NCBI RefSeq assembly: GCF_003550175.1
Contig: NZ_QXDF01000001.1
Location: 830,501 to 894,500, forward strand
DNA from: Dichotomicrobium thermohalophilum
GTDB lineage: Bacteria > Pseudomonadota > Alphaproteobacteria > Rhizobiales > Rhodomicrobiaceae
Direction: 5' to 3'
Length of the DNA: 64,000 nt
Position 1 is the stretch's first letter; the number at the start of each line of letters is the position of its first letter. Positions 1-8,195 of this stretch are shown in pieces. Made by a program: the position numbers and the translations under genes. The notes beneath the pieces were generated by a model that was not told the origin of the DNA, searched no databases, and saw nothing but the letters and a program-made list of their open reading frames with translations.

Positions 1-1
1 G

Positions 2-553
2 ATACCCGTGCTGATTGGCCTGATTGCCTTCGGCATCGGCCAGGGCGCGCTCGTCACGCTGGTCTTCAACGTTCTCGTGACCGCGGCGCCCAAGGAGCTT
101 GCGGGCGATGTGGGGTCGTTGCGCGGAACGACGCAGAACCTCGCCAGCGCCGTGGGCACCGCCGTCGCGGCGGCGCTTATGGTCGGCCTGCTCAGCGTCA
201 GCGTCATGCGGATGCTGGTCGACAACCCTTACATCCCGCCCGAGGTTCAGGCGCAGCTTAATCTCGACAACATCAATTTCGTCAGCAATGACAGGCTGTT
301 GGGCGTCATGGAGGGTATCGGCGCGACGCCCGAGCAGGTGAGCGAGGCCGTGCGGATCAATACGGAGATGCGGCTAAGGGCCTTGAAGGTTGGTATGCTG
401 CTGCTCGCCGCCATTTCGGCGTTGACGATCCTGCCCGCCGGCCGGCTGCCAAACTACAAGCCCGGCGAGATTCCTGTGAACCCGCCACAGCCAACGCCCG
501 AGGAAGAGAAGCAAATCGTCCGGGATCTGGCACAGAAGGAGGCGGTCACCTGA
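2..553 (+). CDS. MFS drug exporter (DHA2/EmrB family), C-terminal part
   Basis: The reading frame is open from the left edge, so only the C-terminal ~183 residues are present. It carries hydrophobic segments typical of the last helices of 14-TM DHA2 (EmrB/QacA-like) exporters. A family-like stretch, GDVGSLRGTTQNLASAVGTA, lies near residue 40 and is followed by a long periplasmic loop. The protein ends in a Pro/Glu-rich hydrophilic cytoplasmic tail. The expected role is proton-driven efflux across the inner membrane; the substrate cannot be inferred. The rest of the gene, and perhaps an EmrA-like adaptor, lies outside the window. Family call is fairly sure, substrate unknown. Confidence 0.85.
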   Translation: MPVLIGLIAFGIGQGALVTLVFNVLVTAAPKELAGDVGSLRGTTQNLASAVGTAVAAALMVGLLSVSVMRMLVDNPYIPPEVQAQLNLDNINFVSNDRLLGVMEGIGATPEQVSEAVRINTEMRLRALKVGMLLLAAISALTILPAGRLPNYKPGEIPVNPPQPTPEEEKQIVRDLAQKEAVT

Positions 554-623
554 CTTTGCCAATGCTGGCATCTCTGGTGGTCGCGGTGCTGACTGACGCC
601 CTCATCAGCGCCGCGAGCGTCAC

Positions 624-1331
624 TTATCCAGGATCAGCCGGCGGGAAATCGCCGGTGCTAAGCGCCACCAGTCCCTGTCGGTCGACAATGCGGATCTGGC
701 CGTAGCCGAGTTCGATCAAGCCCTTCTGCTGCAGACGCCGCATCACCCGCTGTAGCGTGGGCAGCGATAGTGCGACCAGTTCGGCAAGCTTTGCCTGCGA
801 AATCTGGAGCGCCGATGCCCCCGCGGGTTTCAGCGCGTCGTGAAGCAGGAGCCGGCTCGCGACACGGCCTACCGAGGTGGGGGTCGTGAGGTTGGCCAGC
901 AGCTGCAGCGCATTGCCGAAATTGGCCTCGACCAACTCGTAGAAGTCCTCGTAGAAACGCGGCTCATCCCGCACCAGTTGCCGGAGCGCCGTGTAGGGAA
1001 TATGCAGCGTCTGCGTGGGCATTGCGGCAAACACCGAGACCCGCCGGGTCTTGTTCGTGAAAATTGCCAGTTCACCGACCCAAAAGCCGGGTTCGGCGCG
1101 GTGGATGGTGACCTCCAGCCCGTCAGAGCGCGGCACCACGATGTCGAGCGCCCCGCTGACAAGTCCGAACAGTCCGTTAGGCGGATCGCCGTAATGGTAA
1201 AGCGCCTCGCCCGGATTATAGCGGCGCAAGCGAACGAGTTTGGCTAAAGCGGCGCGATGTTCAGGGGAACGACCAGCGAACCAGCCACGCTCGGCGACCA
1301 CGGCCAGCGCGGCACTCAAGTCTTCTGTCAT
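624..1331 (-). CDS. Crp/Fnr-family transcriptional regulator
   Basis: A 235-residue protein with an N-terminal cyclic-nucleotide-binding-like beta-barrel (roughly residues 20-125, including PGEALYHYGDPPNGLFGLVSG). A dimerisation helix and a C-terminal winged helix follow (LAELVALSLPTLQRVMRRLQ near residues 175-195). I see no N-terminal cysteine cluster, so an Fnr-type iron-sulfur sensor is unlikely. An in-frame start exists at 1397. I prefer ATG 1331 because the usual family N-terminus begins there and an AGGTGA lies upstream, although its spacing of about 13 nt is long. The gene is divergent from the FixJ-like gene at 1550, so it may act on the shared 220-bp region. Ligand unknown. Confidence 0.85.
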   Translation of the reverse strand: MTEDLSAALAVVAERGWFAGRSPEHRAALAKLVRLRRYNPGEALYHYGDPPNGLFGLVSGALDIVVPRSDGLEVTIHRAEPGFWVGELAIFTNKTRRVSVFAAMPTQTLHIPYTALRQLVRDEPRFYEDFYELVEANFGNALQLLANLTTPTSVGRVASRLLLHDALKPAGASALQISQAKLAELVALSLPTLQRVMRRLQQKGLIELGYGQIRIVDRQGLVALSTGDFPPADPG

Positions 1332-1549
1332 GCGTTTGTCATATTCACCTAAGCCATATTGCGAAGACTGTACGCCGCGGGTCTGTAGCCGGTTCATCCC
1401 ACGTCGAGACTAAACTGCATTCGGTCACGGACATATCAAATTTTCGCCAAAATCCATCAATTGACGGCGTTATTGGTCCATCGTTGGCGCTAGGGTCCAA
1501 CCTCTAGCGTACTGCCAAGCCGAGGCAGGTAGCGGCCACGAGGGACCTT

Positions 1550-2152
1550 ATGCGCCAGCGAGACATCGTCAGCGTCCTCACAAATGAACCTGAGGTTATT
1601 GACGCGCTTCTGTCCGACTCCGGGTTGAAAATAGAGTTCCATGACGAATTCCGTTCATTCATGAAAGCGCATGCACAGCGGACGGCATTCTGCGCCATGA
1701 TTGACACGCACATGTCTGGCGTTTCTGTCGCGGATCTTTTCACCGCCAGTGTTACGGAAACACCGATTTTGATCCTTTCGGACGCCGACTGTTCACTTGC
1801 TCGCCAAGCGATGGAATTGGGCGCGATCCACCACATAAACAGGCCGTTCAGCCGGTCAGCCCTGTTGAACGCGATCGACCGGATACGAATGAACGGCCTG
1901 ACGCAAGACAGACCACGCAGCGCGGTCCTTCATCATGATCGGGAATTGTATCAGCGTTTGACCGTTCGCGAGCGCGAGGTCATGCATCTGGCCATAAATG
2001 GTCACCCAAACAAAGAGATCGGATATCGGCTCGGAATCAGCCAAAGAACCGTGGAAGTTCATCGTGCGCGGCTGATGCGCAAGCTCAATGTCCGGAACTT
2101 GGCGGAACTGGTCCGGCTTTGCATCGAGAATGGCTGGTTATCAGATGCCTAG
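1550..2152 (+). CDS. FixJ/LuxR-type response regulator with degenerate receiver
   Basis: A 200-residue protein. Residues 1-120 have the receiver-domain fold pattern and residues 136-190 a LuxR/GerE helix-turn-helix (LTVREREVMHLAINGHPNKE...RTVEVHRARLMRKL). The phospho-acceptor position is kept (Asp52 in AMIDTHMSG). The acidic pair that binds Mg2+ is mostly lost: VLTNEPE stands where VVDDDE is usual. The conserved Lys of EKPF is Arg (INRPF), and the switch Thr is Ser (ILSDAD). Phosphorylation is therefore doubtful, and the protein may signal independently of it. No histidine kinase is adjacent. GAGGGA lies just before the ATG. The stop codon overlaps the end of the convergent antiporter gene by 4 bp. 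Confidence 0.85.
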   Translation: MRQRDIVSVLTNEPEVIDALLSDSGLKIEFHDEFRSFMKAHAQRTAFCAMIDTHMSGVSVADLFTASVTETPILILSDADCSLARQAMELGAIHHINRPFSRSALLNAIDRIRMNGLTQDRPRSAVLHHDRELYQRLTVREREVMHLAINGHPNKEIGYRLGISQRTVEVHRARLMRKLNVRNLAELVRLCIENGWLSDA

Positions 2153-5100
2153 CCGGCCAGCACTGCGCGCGACGCAAAATACAGGACGAGGAAGTAGGCG
2201 AGCACAAGGAGTGCATAGAGTTGGCCATTCCCGGTGTAGACCCCGCGAATGAGGTCGGCCAGTGAGTGCGCTCCGGCAGCCGCTGCCGCCCAGCCCGATT
2301 GCGCGAGATTCGGCATCGCCCAGCCCGGCAGGGCGGGCATTGACAGGATCGCGTCGCGCAAGGCACCCGGAAAGCCCCCCGTCCGCGCCGCAAGCCACCA
2401 AAGCCCGCCCAGAATCGCCGCCGCCGCGAGCGTCGTCAGCATGACCGGCACAGGATTCCAAAGGCCGTAGATGGTCTGGAGGGGTTGGCCTTCCCAGACG
2501 AGGGTTGCGGCGAATTGCCGGTCGATCGCCGCGGAGACCGGGTCCATGAGCAGCTTGGGAAAAAGCGAAAGCACAAGGATGCCGCCGATCAGGATTGCCT
2601 GCGGCAGAAGAAGCATCACCGGCGCCTCGCGCAGCTCCGATACCGTATCCGCGCGCCTGCCGAGGAAGATCGCCGCGAACAGGCGCAGCATGTACCAAAG
2701 GCCGAGGAATGTCGCGAGCGCGCCCGCGACGGCAAGGGCGCTCCAGCCCTTTTCCATCATCGCACTGAGCAGAAGCCACTTCGCCCCGAAGCCCATCAGC
2801 GGCGGCAGTCCCGACATGGACAGAAGCGCCACGGCTGTTGCCGCCGCCGTCACCGGCATCGCGCGCAGCAAACCGCCGAGGTGATCAAGCCGCCGCGCGG
2901 GGCAACGCAGGATCACGCCGGCCACGGCAAGAAAGAGAATGCCTTTGACCAGCATGTGGCTCGCCACCAGGTAGAGCGCGGTGACCCAGCCGAGATGACT
3001 CATCAGCCCGATGGCGGTCACGATGTAGCCAAGCTGGCTCATACTCGAATAGGCGAGGAGGCGCTTGACGTCGTTCTGCGACAGCGCCATAAGCGCGCCT
3101 GCAACCGTCGTCGCCATGCCCATCCAGGCCAGCACAGGGCCGAAATCAGTATCTGCGCCTGACCTCAAGACCGCATAGCCGCCCAGCAGCAGGCCAAATA
3201 TCGCGGCCTTGCTGACGACAGCCGAGAGCATCGCGGAAACGTCGTCCGGGGCGTCGGCATATGCGCCGGGTAGCCATACGTGGACCCCGAGCGCCGCCGC
3301 CTTCACGAGGAAGCCGGCCGTCATCAGCGCGATGCCCCAAGTCGCGTCCGGCCCCGCAGCCGTGAGCGCGGAGAGGTCTTGCGAGCCAGTCTGCGCCGCG
3401 ACGATCGCGAAACCCGCGAGAAGGAGAAACGCGGCGGCCAGCGAAAAAACGAGGAACCGCAAAAGCTCAGGCCCCGATGCGCGGCCCTGCGCGATCAGCA
3501 GGAACGAGGAAAGCGTGACGAACTCCCAGGCGACGTAGAACGCCAGCCCGGTCTGCGCGCGCACGAGCGCCTGAATCGCGAGAAGCAGAACGGCCATCAG
3601 CGGATAGTGCCCCGGGCGCGGCTCCACACGGTGAAGGCCGGCAGCGGCGATGACCACGCCGCCGAACAGAAGGAGGGCGGCGAACAGGCCGGCAAGGCCG
3701 TCGGCCTCCGGCATCGCCAGCGTCCCAAGCAGTATGGCCGCGAGCACGGCGACGCCTTTCACGCGCGCCGGAAAGCCCTCCAGAAGGGCAAGCGCCGCCC
3801 CGACGATCACCGGCAACAGAGCCGGAACAATCCCGACGCCGGAAACGAAGGCCCCGGCCACCCCGGCGGCGACCAGCAGTCCCGCGAATACCAGTATGGG
3901 CAGCATCAGATGCCGCGGCGCGCTCTCGCTCTCGGGCGTTTCGGCGGGCGCAAGGCCCCGGATGAACCAGCGGAAGAGATAGGTCGCCTCCAGCAGCGAT
4001 CCGGCGAGAATGGCCGCGATGAGGCCGTAGTCCGCGAACGCGGCAAGCTGCATGACAAGCTCCCATTTCGCCCAGAAACCGGGAAACGGGGGCAGTCCGG
4101 CGATCGCGACGAAGAACAGCGCCAGCAGAACAAGATGCAGCCGATGGCTGCGCGTCCGCAGTCCTTGCGAGACTTGCCACGCCTTCGCCGCCTTGGCGAG
4201 GCAGAACAGGCCGGCCTTGGCCAGCAGGTGATTGACGAACAGGCCGAACGCGATGAGCGGCATGATCTCGTCCGCGCCCGCACGCGTGAGCGCGGCAATG
4301 GCCAGCAGCATCAGCGCCATCTGACCGATGGAGGAATAGCCCAGAAGCCTCTGCGTCTTTTCCTGCCGCAGGCCGATGAGGTTCGAGACAACGAAGGTCA
4401 GCGCGGCCGAGAAGACAATCAGGTCGATATGCCGGCCAAACAGCGGCATGAGGTTCCACAGCGCAAACAGCATCCCCGCTGAAGCGCAAACGGAGAGAAA
4501 GGCGGCGAGGGCCGAAGGCGCGGTCTCGTAGACATCAAGCGCCCAGCCGTTGGCGGGCCAGGGCTTCAACTCCACGATGAGGCAGGCAAGAAGCATCACG
4601 ATGGCCGTGCCCGCGATCGGCCCCGTCATTGCCGCGCGGCTTTGGGTCAGCAGGTCGATGTTGAGATGCCCCGTCGCCTGATAGAGCAGGATCGCGCCCA
4701 GCAGGAACAGATTGGACGCGATGACGGTGGCGATCACGTATTTGAAGCCCGCCGAGATCCCGGCGCGGCTGGTGGCCATGCCGAGTAGCCCATACGTGCC
4801 GACCGATACGATTTCGAGGAAGACGAACAGGTTGAACAGATCGCGCGTCATGATCATGCCGTTGATGCCCATGACGACGAGCAGAAACAGCAGTAGCCAA
4901 ACGTAACTCGCCTTCAGCCGGTCCCAGAGCGCCACCGCGAGGAGGATCGCCACCGCGTTGACGCATGCCGCGACAGCGCCTTCGGCAAGGCCGAAACGCA
5001 GATTGATGGAAACGGGCGGCTCGGCGCCCGCGGTATGGATCTGGAATGGCGTTCCGGTGGCGACGACCGCGATCAATGGCACGAGACTGCAAAGCGTCAG

Positions 5101-5226
5101 CCCGATCAGCGCGATGAAGAAGCCGGCGTAGAGCCATGGCTTGCCCAGCCGGTGGAGCAGCGGGATGAGAAAGCCGCCGCCGATGCCGAACAGAAAAATG
5201 CCGATGGGCTGGAAAACGGCGCTCAT
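2149..5226 (-). CDS. mrpD: Fused double MrpD/MbhH-like antiporter subunit
   Basis: A 1025-residue membrane protein with two complete proton-antiporter domains in tandem, about residues 1-500 and 510-960. Domain 1 has the TM5 glutamate in NLFVFLEIVS (E138), a TM7-like lysine in LIVELKPWPANGW (K221) and LGYSSIGQM. Domain 2 has YVAWEFVTLSS (E568), FLVKAAALGVHVWLPGAYA (K642), a TM8 lysine (K673) and LLAYSSMSQLGYI. Both therefore keep the ion-translocation residues of the MrpD/NuoN/MbhH superfamily. These subunits are normally separate ~500-residue proteins. It is the last gene of the E-F-DUF4040-G-B-C-D cluster, overlapping mrpC by 4 bp. It is expected in the inner membrane as the Na+/H+ (or K+/H+) translocating core. 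The fusion is seen directly; ion specificity is not. Confidence 0.9.
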   Translation of the reverse strand: MSAVFQPIGIFLFGIGGGFLIPLLHRLGKPWLYAGFFIALIGLTLCSLVPLIAVVATGTPFQIHTAGAEPPVSINLRFGLAEGAVAACVNAVAILLAVALWDRLKASYVWLLLFLLVVMGINGMIMTRDLFNLFVFLEIVSVGTYGLLGMATSRAGISAGFKYVIATVIASNLFLLGAILLYQATGHLNIDLLTQSRAAMTGPIAGTAIVMLLACLIVELKPWPANGWALDVYETAPSALAAFLSVCASAGMLFALWNLMPLFGRHIDLIVFSAALTFVVSNLIGLRQEKTQRLLGYSSIGQMALMLLAIAALTRAGADEIMPLIAFGLFVNHLLAKAGLFCLAKAAKAWQVSQGLRTRSHRLHLVLLALFFVAIAGLPPFPGFWAKWELVMQLAAFADYGLIAAILAGSLLEATYLFRWFIRGLAPAETPESESAPRHLMLPILVFAGLLVAAGVAGAFVSGVGIVPALLPVIVGAALALLEGFPARVKGVAVLAAILLGTLAMPEADGLAGLFAALLLFGGVVIAAAGLHRVEPRPGHYPLMAVLLLAIQALVRAQTGLAFYVAWEFVTLSSFLLIAQGRASGPELLRFLVFSLAAAFLLLAGFAIVAAQTGSQDLSALTAAGPDATWGIALMTAGFLVKAAALGVHVWLPGAYADAPDDVSAMLSAVVSKAAIFGLLLGGYAVLRSGADTDFGPVLAWMGMATTVAGALMALSQNDVKRLLAYSSMSQLGYIVTAIGLMSHLGWVTALYLVASHMLVKGILFLAVAGVILRCPARRLDHLGGLLRAMPVTAAATAVALLSMSGLPPLMGFGAKWLLLSAMMEKGWSALAVAGALATFLGLWYMLRLFAAIFLGRRADTVSELREAPVMLLLPQAILIGGILVLSLFPKLLMDPVSAAIDRQFAATLVWEGQPLQTIYGLWNPVPVMLTTLAAAAILGGLWWLAARTGGFPGALRDAILSMPALPGWAMPNLAQSGWAAAAAGAHSLADLIRGVYTGNGQLYALLVLAYFLVLYFASRAVLAG

Positions 5227-5588
5227 CCACGCGACTCGCGGAAGGCGTCAATGTCGAGGGTGCCGGTCGCCCGGTAGAGCCGGATGGCATAGGCGAGCAT
5301 CACCGCCGTCACCGCAAGGCCGATCACGATCGCGGTAACCGTCAGCGCCGATGTGACGGGGTCCACGAACTGGACGCTGGCCGGATCGACGTCGGCATCG
5401 AGGATCGGCGCGGTGCCGCCCTTCACATAGCCGGACGCGACGATGACCACGGCAACGCCGGTGTCGATCAGGGAAAACCCGATCACCATGCGCAGGATGT
5501 TGCGGTGGACGAGGACGCCCGCGAAGCCGATGAGGATGAGGCCGAAGCCCGCCGCCATCAGGATCGTGGATACCGGCAGGCCTGTCAT
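5223..5588 (-). CDS. mrpC: MrpC/MnhC (NuoK-like) antiporter subunit
   Basis: 121 residues with three predicted membrane helices and the NuoK/MrpC signature: LVHRNILRMVIGFSLIDTGV at about residues 26-45, then DPVTSALTVTAIVIGLAVTA. This subunit packs against MrpD-type subunits and forms part of the ion path in Mrp antiporters and complex I. It overlaps the start of the double mrpD by 4 bp and follows mrpB by 15 nt, so it is translated as part of the same minus-strand operon. The length matches the family (about 110-125 residues). Confidence 0.9.
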   Translation of the reverse strand: MTGLPVSTILMAAGFGLILIGFAGVLVHRNILRMVIGFSLIDTGVAVVIVASGYVKGGTAPILDADVDPASVQFVDPVTSALTVTAIVIGLAVTAVMLAYAIRLYRATGTLDIDAFRESRG

Positions 5589-5603
5589 CTCACGGGCTCC
5601 GGT

Positions 5604-6293
5604 TCAGCTTCTGAAGCGGTCTAGAACGACGCCGAGTTCCGCCGCCACCTTTATTCCGAGAAGCGCGGAAATCAGCGGTATCGCGCCGGCGCTGAGAAAT
5701 GCGCCAAGCTGGCCCTGCGGCAGAAAACGCGGATCGAGAAAGCCGCCGGCGAAAATCATGCCCAGGATGCCGAGAACGACGAACAGAACGCCCGCGCCCG
5801 ATTCCGCGACGCTCAGTGCGGCGACGTTGAGCGGTGTCCCCGGGTTCGCGATCAGGAGCAGCATCACCCCCGACGCCACGATGGCCCCGCCCTGAAACCC
5901 GCCGCCCGCCGAAAGGTGTCCGTTGAGGACCACATAGGCGCCGAATGTCAGGATGATCGGCAGGATGAACACCTTGCCGGTCTCGACGATCTCGCCAGCT
6001 TCAGTGGGCGTAAAGCGCGGCACGCGCCCATTCTCGCCGATCGGCTTGAGCAGTGGTCCCAGGCTTGCCGCGACCATGAAGAGAACCGCAACCTCGCCCA
6101 GCGTGTCGAAGCCGCGATAGGCCAGCAGAATGCCCGTTACGACGTTCGGGGTTGTCAGCGCTTCGGGGCTCAGGCGGACATAGGTGGCGGCGAGCACGCG
6201 CAGGCCATCAGGCTCGACATGCGCCCCGACCACGCGCGCAAAGACGATGCCGAGCAGCGCGACCGCCAGAAGCCCGGGGGCGGCGCGGCTCAT
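5604..6293 (-). CDS. mrpB: MnhB-domain antiporter subunit (MbhE-MbhF-like fusion)
   Basis: 229 residues. The first ~90 (NVVTGILLAYRGFDTLGEVA) resemble the short MbhE subunit, or the equivalent end of MrpA. Residues ~105-225 are a classical MnhB domain (ILPIILTFGAYVVLNGHLSA, GGGFQGGAIVASG). About five to six membrane helices are expected. In Pyrococcus-type Mbh/Mrp modules these two pieces are separate proteins, while in Bacillus MrpA carries the first piece. It overlaps mrpG by 4 bp and belongs to the seven-gene operon. The domain identity is clear; calling it an MbhE-MbhF fusion is my comparison with the family. Confidence 0.88.
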   Translation of the reverse strand: MSRAAPGLLAVALLGIVFARVVGAHVEPDGLRVLAATYVRLSPEALTTPNVVTGILLAYRGFDTLGEVAVLFMVAASLGPLLKPIGENGRVPRFTPTEAGEIVETGKVFILPIILTFGAYVVLNGHLSAGGGFQGGAIVASGVMLLLIANPGTPLNVAALSVAESGAGVLFVVLGILGMIFAGGFLDPRFLPQGQLGAFLSAGAIPLISALLGIKVAAELGVVLDRFRS

Positions 6294-6631
6294 TCGGACC
6301 GCCGGTCAGCGGGCCCGGAGAGCAGGTCGATCCGGTCGGCTTGCGTGTTGGGGGCCATCGGCGTTTTCGCGCGCACGCCCGAGCGCGCCAGCGCATGCGA
6401 CGAAACCGGGTTGCTCACGAAAACGAAGAAGACGATCAGCACAAGCTTGGGAATCCAGGCCGGTTGGTAGATCGCAAGGCCCGCCAGCACCAGCGCCGCG
6501 CCCAGCGTCGTCGCCTTTGTGCCGGCCTGAATGCGCGTGAACGGGTCTGGCATCCGTAAGAGGCCAAGCCCTACCGAAAACAGGAAGAGCGCACCGAGAA
6601 ATATGCATAGACTGCCTGCCAGCTCGGTCAT
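6290..6631 (-). CDS. mrpG: MrpG/MnhG antiporter subunit
   Basis: 113 residues beginning MTELAG, with three hydrophobic helices and the MnhG signature GLGLLRMPDPFTRIQAGTKA followed by TTLGAALVLAGLAI. The frame is open far upstream, but ATG 6631 is the right start. It overlaps the stop of the preceding DUF4040 gene as ATGA, and the family N-terminus begins there. The ~35-residue C-terminal tail after HALARSG is hydrophilic and variable. MrpG is a small structural subunit of the Mrp complex in the inner membrane. Confidence 0.88.
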   Translation of the reverse strand: MTELAGSLCIFLGALFLFSVGLGLLRMPDPFTRIQAGTKATTLGAALVLAGLAIYQPAWIPKLVLIVFFVFVSNPVSSHALARSGVRAKTPMAPNTQADRIDLLSGPADRRSE

Positions 6632-6873
6632 TCTTGGCCCCAGTATCCGGTTTTGCGCAATGCGTAGAGAAAGATGAAGATCGACAACCCCGACCCGATG
6701 GCGGCCTCGGCCATCGCCACGTCGGGAGCCGCGAGCAGCAGGAAGGAAATGGCCGCGAACAGCCCGGCAAGTCCTGCGCTGACGATCGCCGCGAGCGGGC
6801 TGGAAAGGGCGACCGCTAGCACGCCGCTCGTGAGGATGCAGGCGCAGACCAACAGGATCATCGGCTCCAGCAT
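6628..6873 (-). CDS. DUF4040/MbhD-like antiporter subunit
   Basis: An 81-residue protein of three short helices with the MbhD/DUF4040 motif APDVAMAEAAIGSG near residue 50. In canonical Mrp systems this segment is part of the very large MrpA; in Mbh-type membrane complexes it is a separate small subunit. Its presence as a separate gene, with no full-length MrpA nearby, places the cluster closer to the Mbh/Mbs arrangement. It starts one base after the mrpF stop and overlaps mrpG by 4 bp. Confidence 0.85.
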   Translation of the reverse strand: MLEPMILLVCACILTSGVLAVALSSPLAAIVSAGLAGLFAAISFLLLAAPDVAMAEAAIGSGLSIFIFLYALRKTGYWGQE

Positions 6874-7146
6874 TCACAGCCCCCTGTCGATGAAGCGCGC
6901 GATGGCCAGGACCGCGAGAAAGCTGAGAAGCCCGTAGACCAGCGCGACGTCGAGGTAGGCCGCGCGGCCGGCAACATGCGCATAGAGAGCGATCAGCACG
7001 ATCACGATGATCGTCAGCATGTCGACTGCCACGATGCGATCCACCAGGGTTCGACCGATCACGAGGCGGATGACGCAGAAAACGATTCCGCAGCCGATCA
7101 GAAACACCGAGACATGGATCAGGAAATCAGCCAAAGGCCCTCGCAA
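6874..7146 (-). CDS. mrpF: MrpF/MnhF antiporter subunit
   Basis: 90 residues, three helices, with the MrpF signature RLVIGRTLVDRIVAVDMLT at about residues 26-44 and LDVALVYGLLSFLAVLAIAR at the C-terminus. Length matches the family. The start overlaps mrpE by 20 bp and the stop abuts the DUF4040 gene. MrpF is a small membrane subunit that helps hold the Mrp complex together; it has also been linked to bile-salt/Na+ efflux in Bacillus, which cannot be judged here. Confidence 0.9.
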   Translation of the reverse strand: MRGPLADFLIHVSVFLIGCGIVFCVIRLVIGRTLVDRIVAVDMLTIIVIVLIALYAHVAGRAAYLDVALVYGLLSFLAVLAIARFIDRGL

Positions 7147-7624
7147 GATGCGGCTCGAAAGCGCCCGTTATTTCGGCCGTGGCTTCTTCGGTATCGGTGG
7201 TCGTCAGATCGAGGACATGGATGAGGAAGGTCTCGCCTGAGAGATCAATCGCGAGAGTGCCCGGCGTCAGCGTGATCGTGCTCGTCAGCGCCAGCCGCCC
7301 CAGCGGCGTGGCCAGCTTCGTCCGGACGGGGATGATCCCCGGCGCCAGGCGAAGCCGCGGCGCGTAGATATAGGCCAGCAGTTTGAGGTTCGACCTGATG
7401 ATCTCGCGCACGAACACGGCCGCATATCGCAAAAGCGCAAATGCGCGGCGCGGACACAGGCGCACATCGCGCCATATGTTGCTGTGGCGCGCCACGGCGA
7501 TCGCGATGCCAAGCGCCAGCGCAACGCCAGCGGCCAAGCTGGCAGGCTCAAGCGACGCCCCAGCGGCGGCGATCCAGATCGCGAAGAGCAGAAGCCAAAG
7601 CGGGAAGATGCCTTGCGATGTCAC
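7127..7624 (-). CDS. mrpE: MrpE/MnhE antiporter subunit
   Basis: 165 residues. Two N-terminal helices (residues 6-45) are followed by the soluble MnhE domain with IIRSNLKLLAYIYAPRLRLA. The conserved LTSTITLTPGTLAIDLSGET comes next, ending in IHVLDL. It is the first intact gene of the antiporter operon, 46 bp downstream of the broken DUF1269 gene. Complete family length (~160). MrpE is needed for assembly or activity of the antiporter in other bacteria. Confidence 0.9.
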   Translation of the reverse strand: MTSQGIFPLWLLLFAIWIAAAGASLEPASLAAGVALALGIAIAVARHSNIWRDVRLCPRRAFALLRYAAVFVREIIRSNLKLLAYIYAPRLRLAPGIIPVRTKLATPLGRLALTSTITLTPGTLAIDLSGETFLIHVLDLTTTDTEEATAEITGAFEPHLARAFG

Positions 7625-7670
7625 TGCTCGCCCTCCACGGCTTGAACGCCATAAAAGTCAACCTGCCCGC

Positions 7671-8195
7671 CTAAGCGGCTGATGGCACCTTGGGCGCGAG
7701 CGCAGCCTTCAGCTTTTCTTCCTGCTCATTCGACAGTGATGTCCGCAGGACTGTGGGGTTAAACGGCTCGATCTCGGGAAGCACCTTATCGGGCGTTGAC
7801 CGTCTCACCAGCACGAAAAGCGCGGACGAATCCTCGGTTATCGTCTCGCCCAGTTGCTTGATGAATTCATCGTCAATGCCGTGATCCTGGAGGCTGCCCG
7901 AAAGAGCGCCCATGCCGGCCCCGGTCAAACCGCCGACCGCCAGACCCGCGAGCGGGTTGAGCAGAAGAACGCCCACCAGCGTCCCGAAGATGATCCCCCA
8001 ACTCGCACCGCTCATTGCCCCGATGGCTGTCAGATTGACGGCCTGCTTTTCGTGGATCTTGCCCTACGCATCGCGGACGACCACACAGGCGTCCTCCAGA
8101 TCGATCAAATGCTCCTTCTGCATGCCGCGGAGCTTGGTCAAGACTTCGTCAGCGGTATCGGCACCGTTGAAGCTGAGTACGATGAGATCGCTCAT
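7671..8195 (-). pseudogene. DUF1269 membrane protein interrupted by an in-frame TAG
   Basis: Read from ATG 8195 (preceded by GAAGAGGA), the frame gives MSDLIVLSFNGADTADEVL... and matches the layout of DUF1269 proteins. These have a ferredoxin-like N-terminus, a glycine-rich hydrophobic middle (WGIIFGTLVGVLLLNPLAGL) and a C-terminal half with ALFVLVRRSTPDKVL. Codon 44 is TAG (CTA at 8064-8066 on the plus strand), inside VVVRDA*GKIHEKQAVNL, where the family has any of several residues. Everything on both sides is in one frame with no indel, so a single base change explains it. An internal ATG at 8015 could give a truncated 114-residue protein. It lies upstream of, and on the same strand as, the antiporter operon. 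Confidence 0.75.

Noticed and set aside
3280-4482. 400-codon plus-strand frame opposite the double mrpD gene
   Set aside because: It is antisense to conserved antiporter sequence, is rich in Arg/Gln/Pro and has no family motif. The minus strand carries clear membrane-protein motifs throughout.
7671-8195. Recoded TAG (readthrough or pyrrolysine-like) in the DUF1269 gene
   Set aside because: No recoding element is visible and the position is not conserved as a special residue; a point mutation is simpler.
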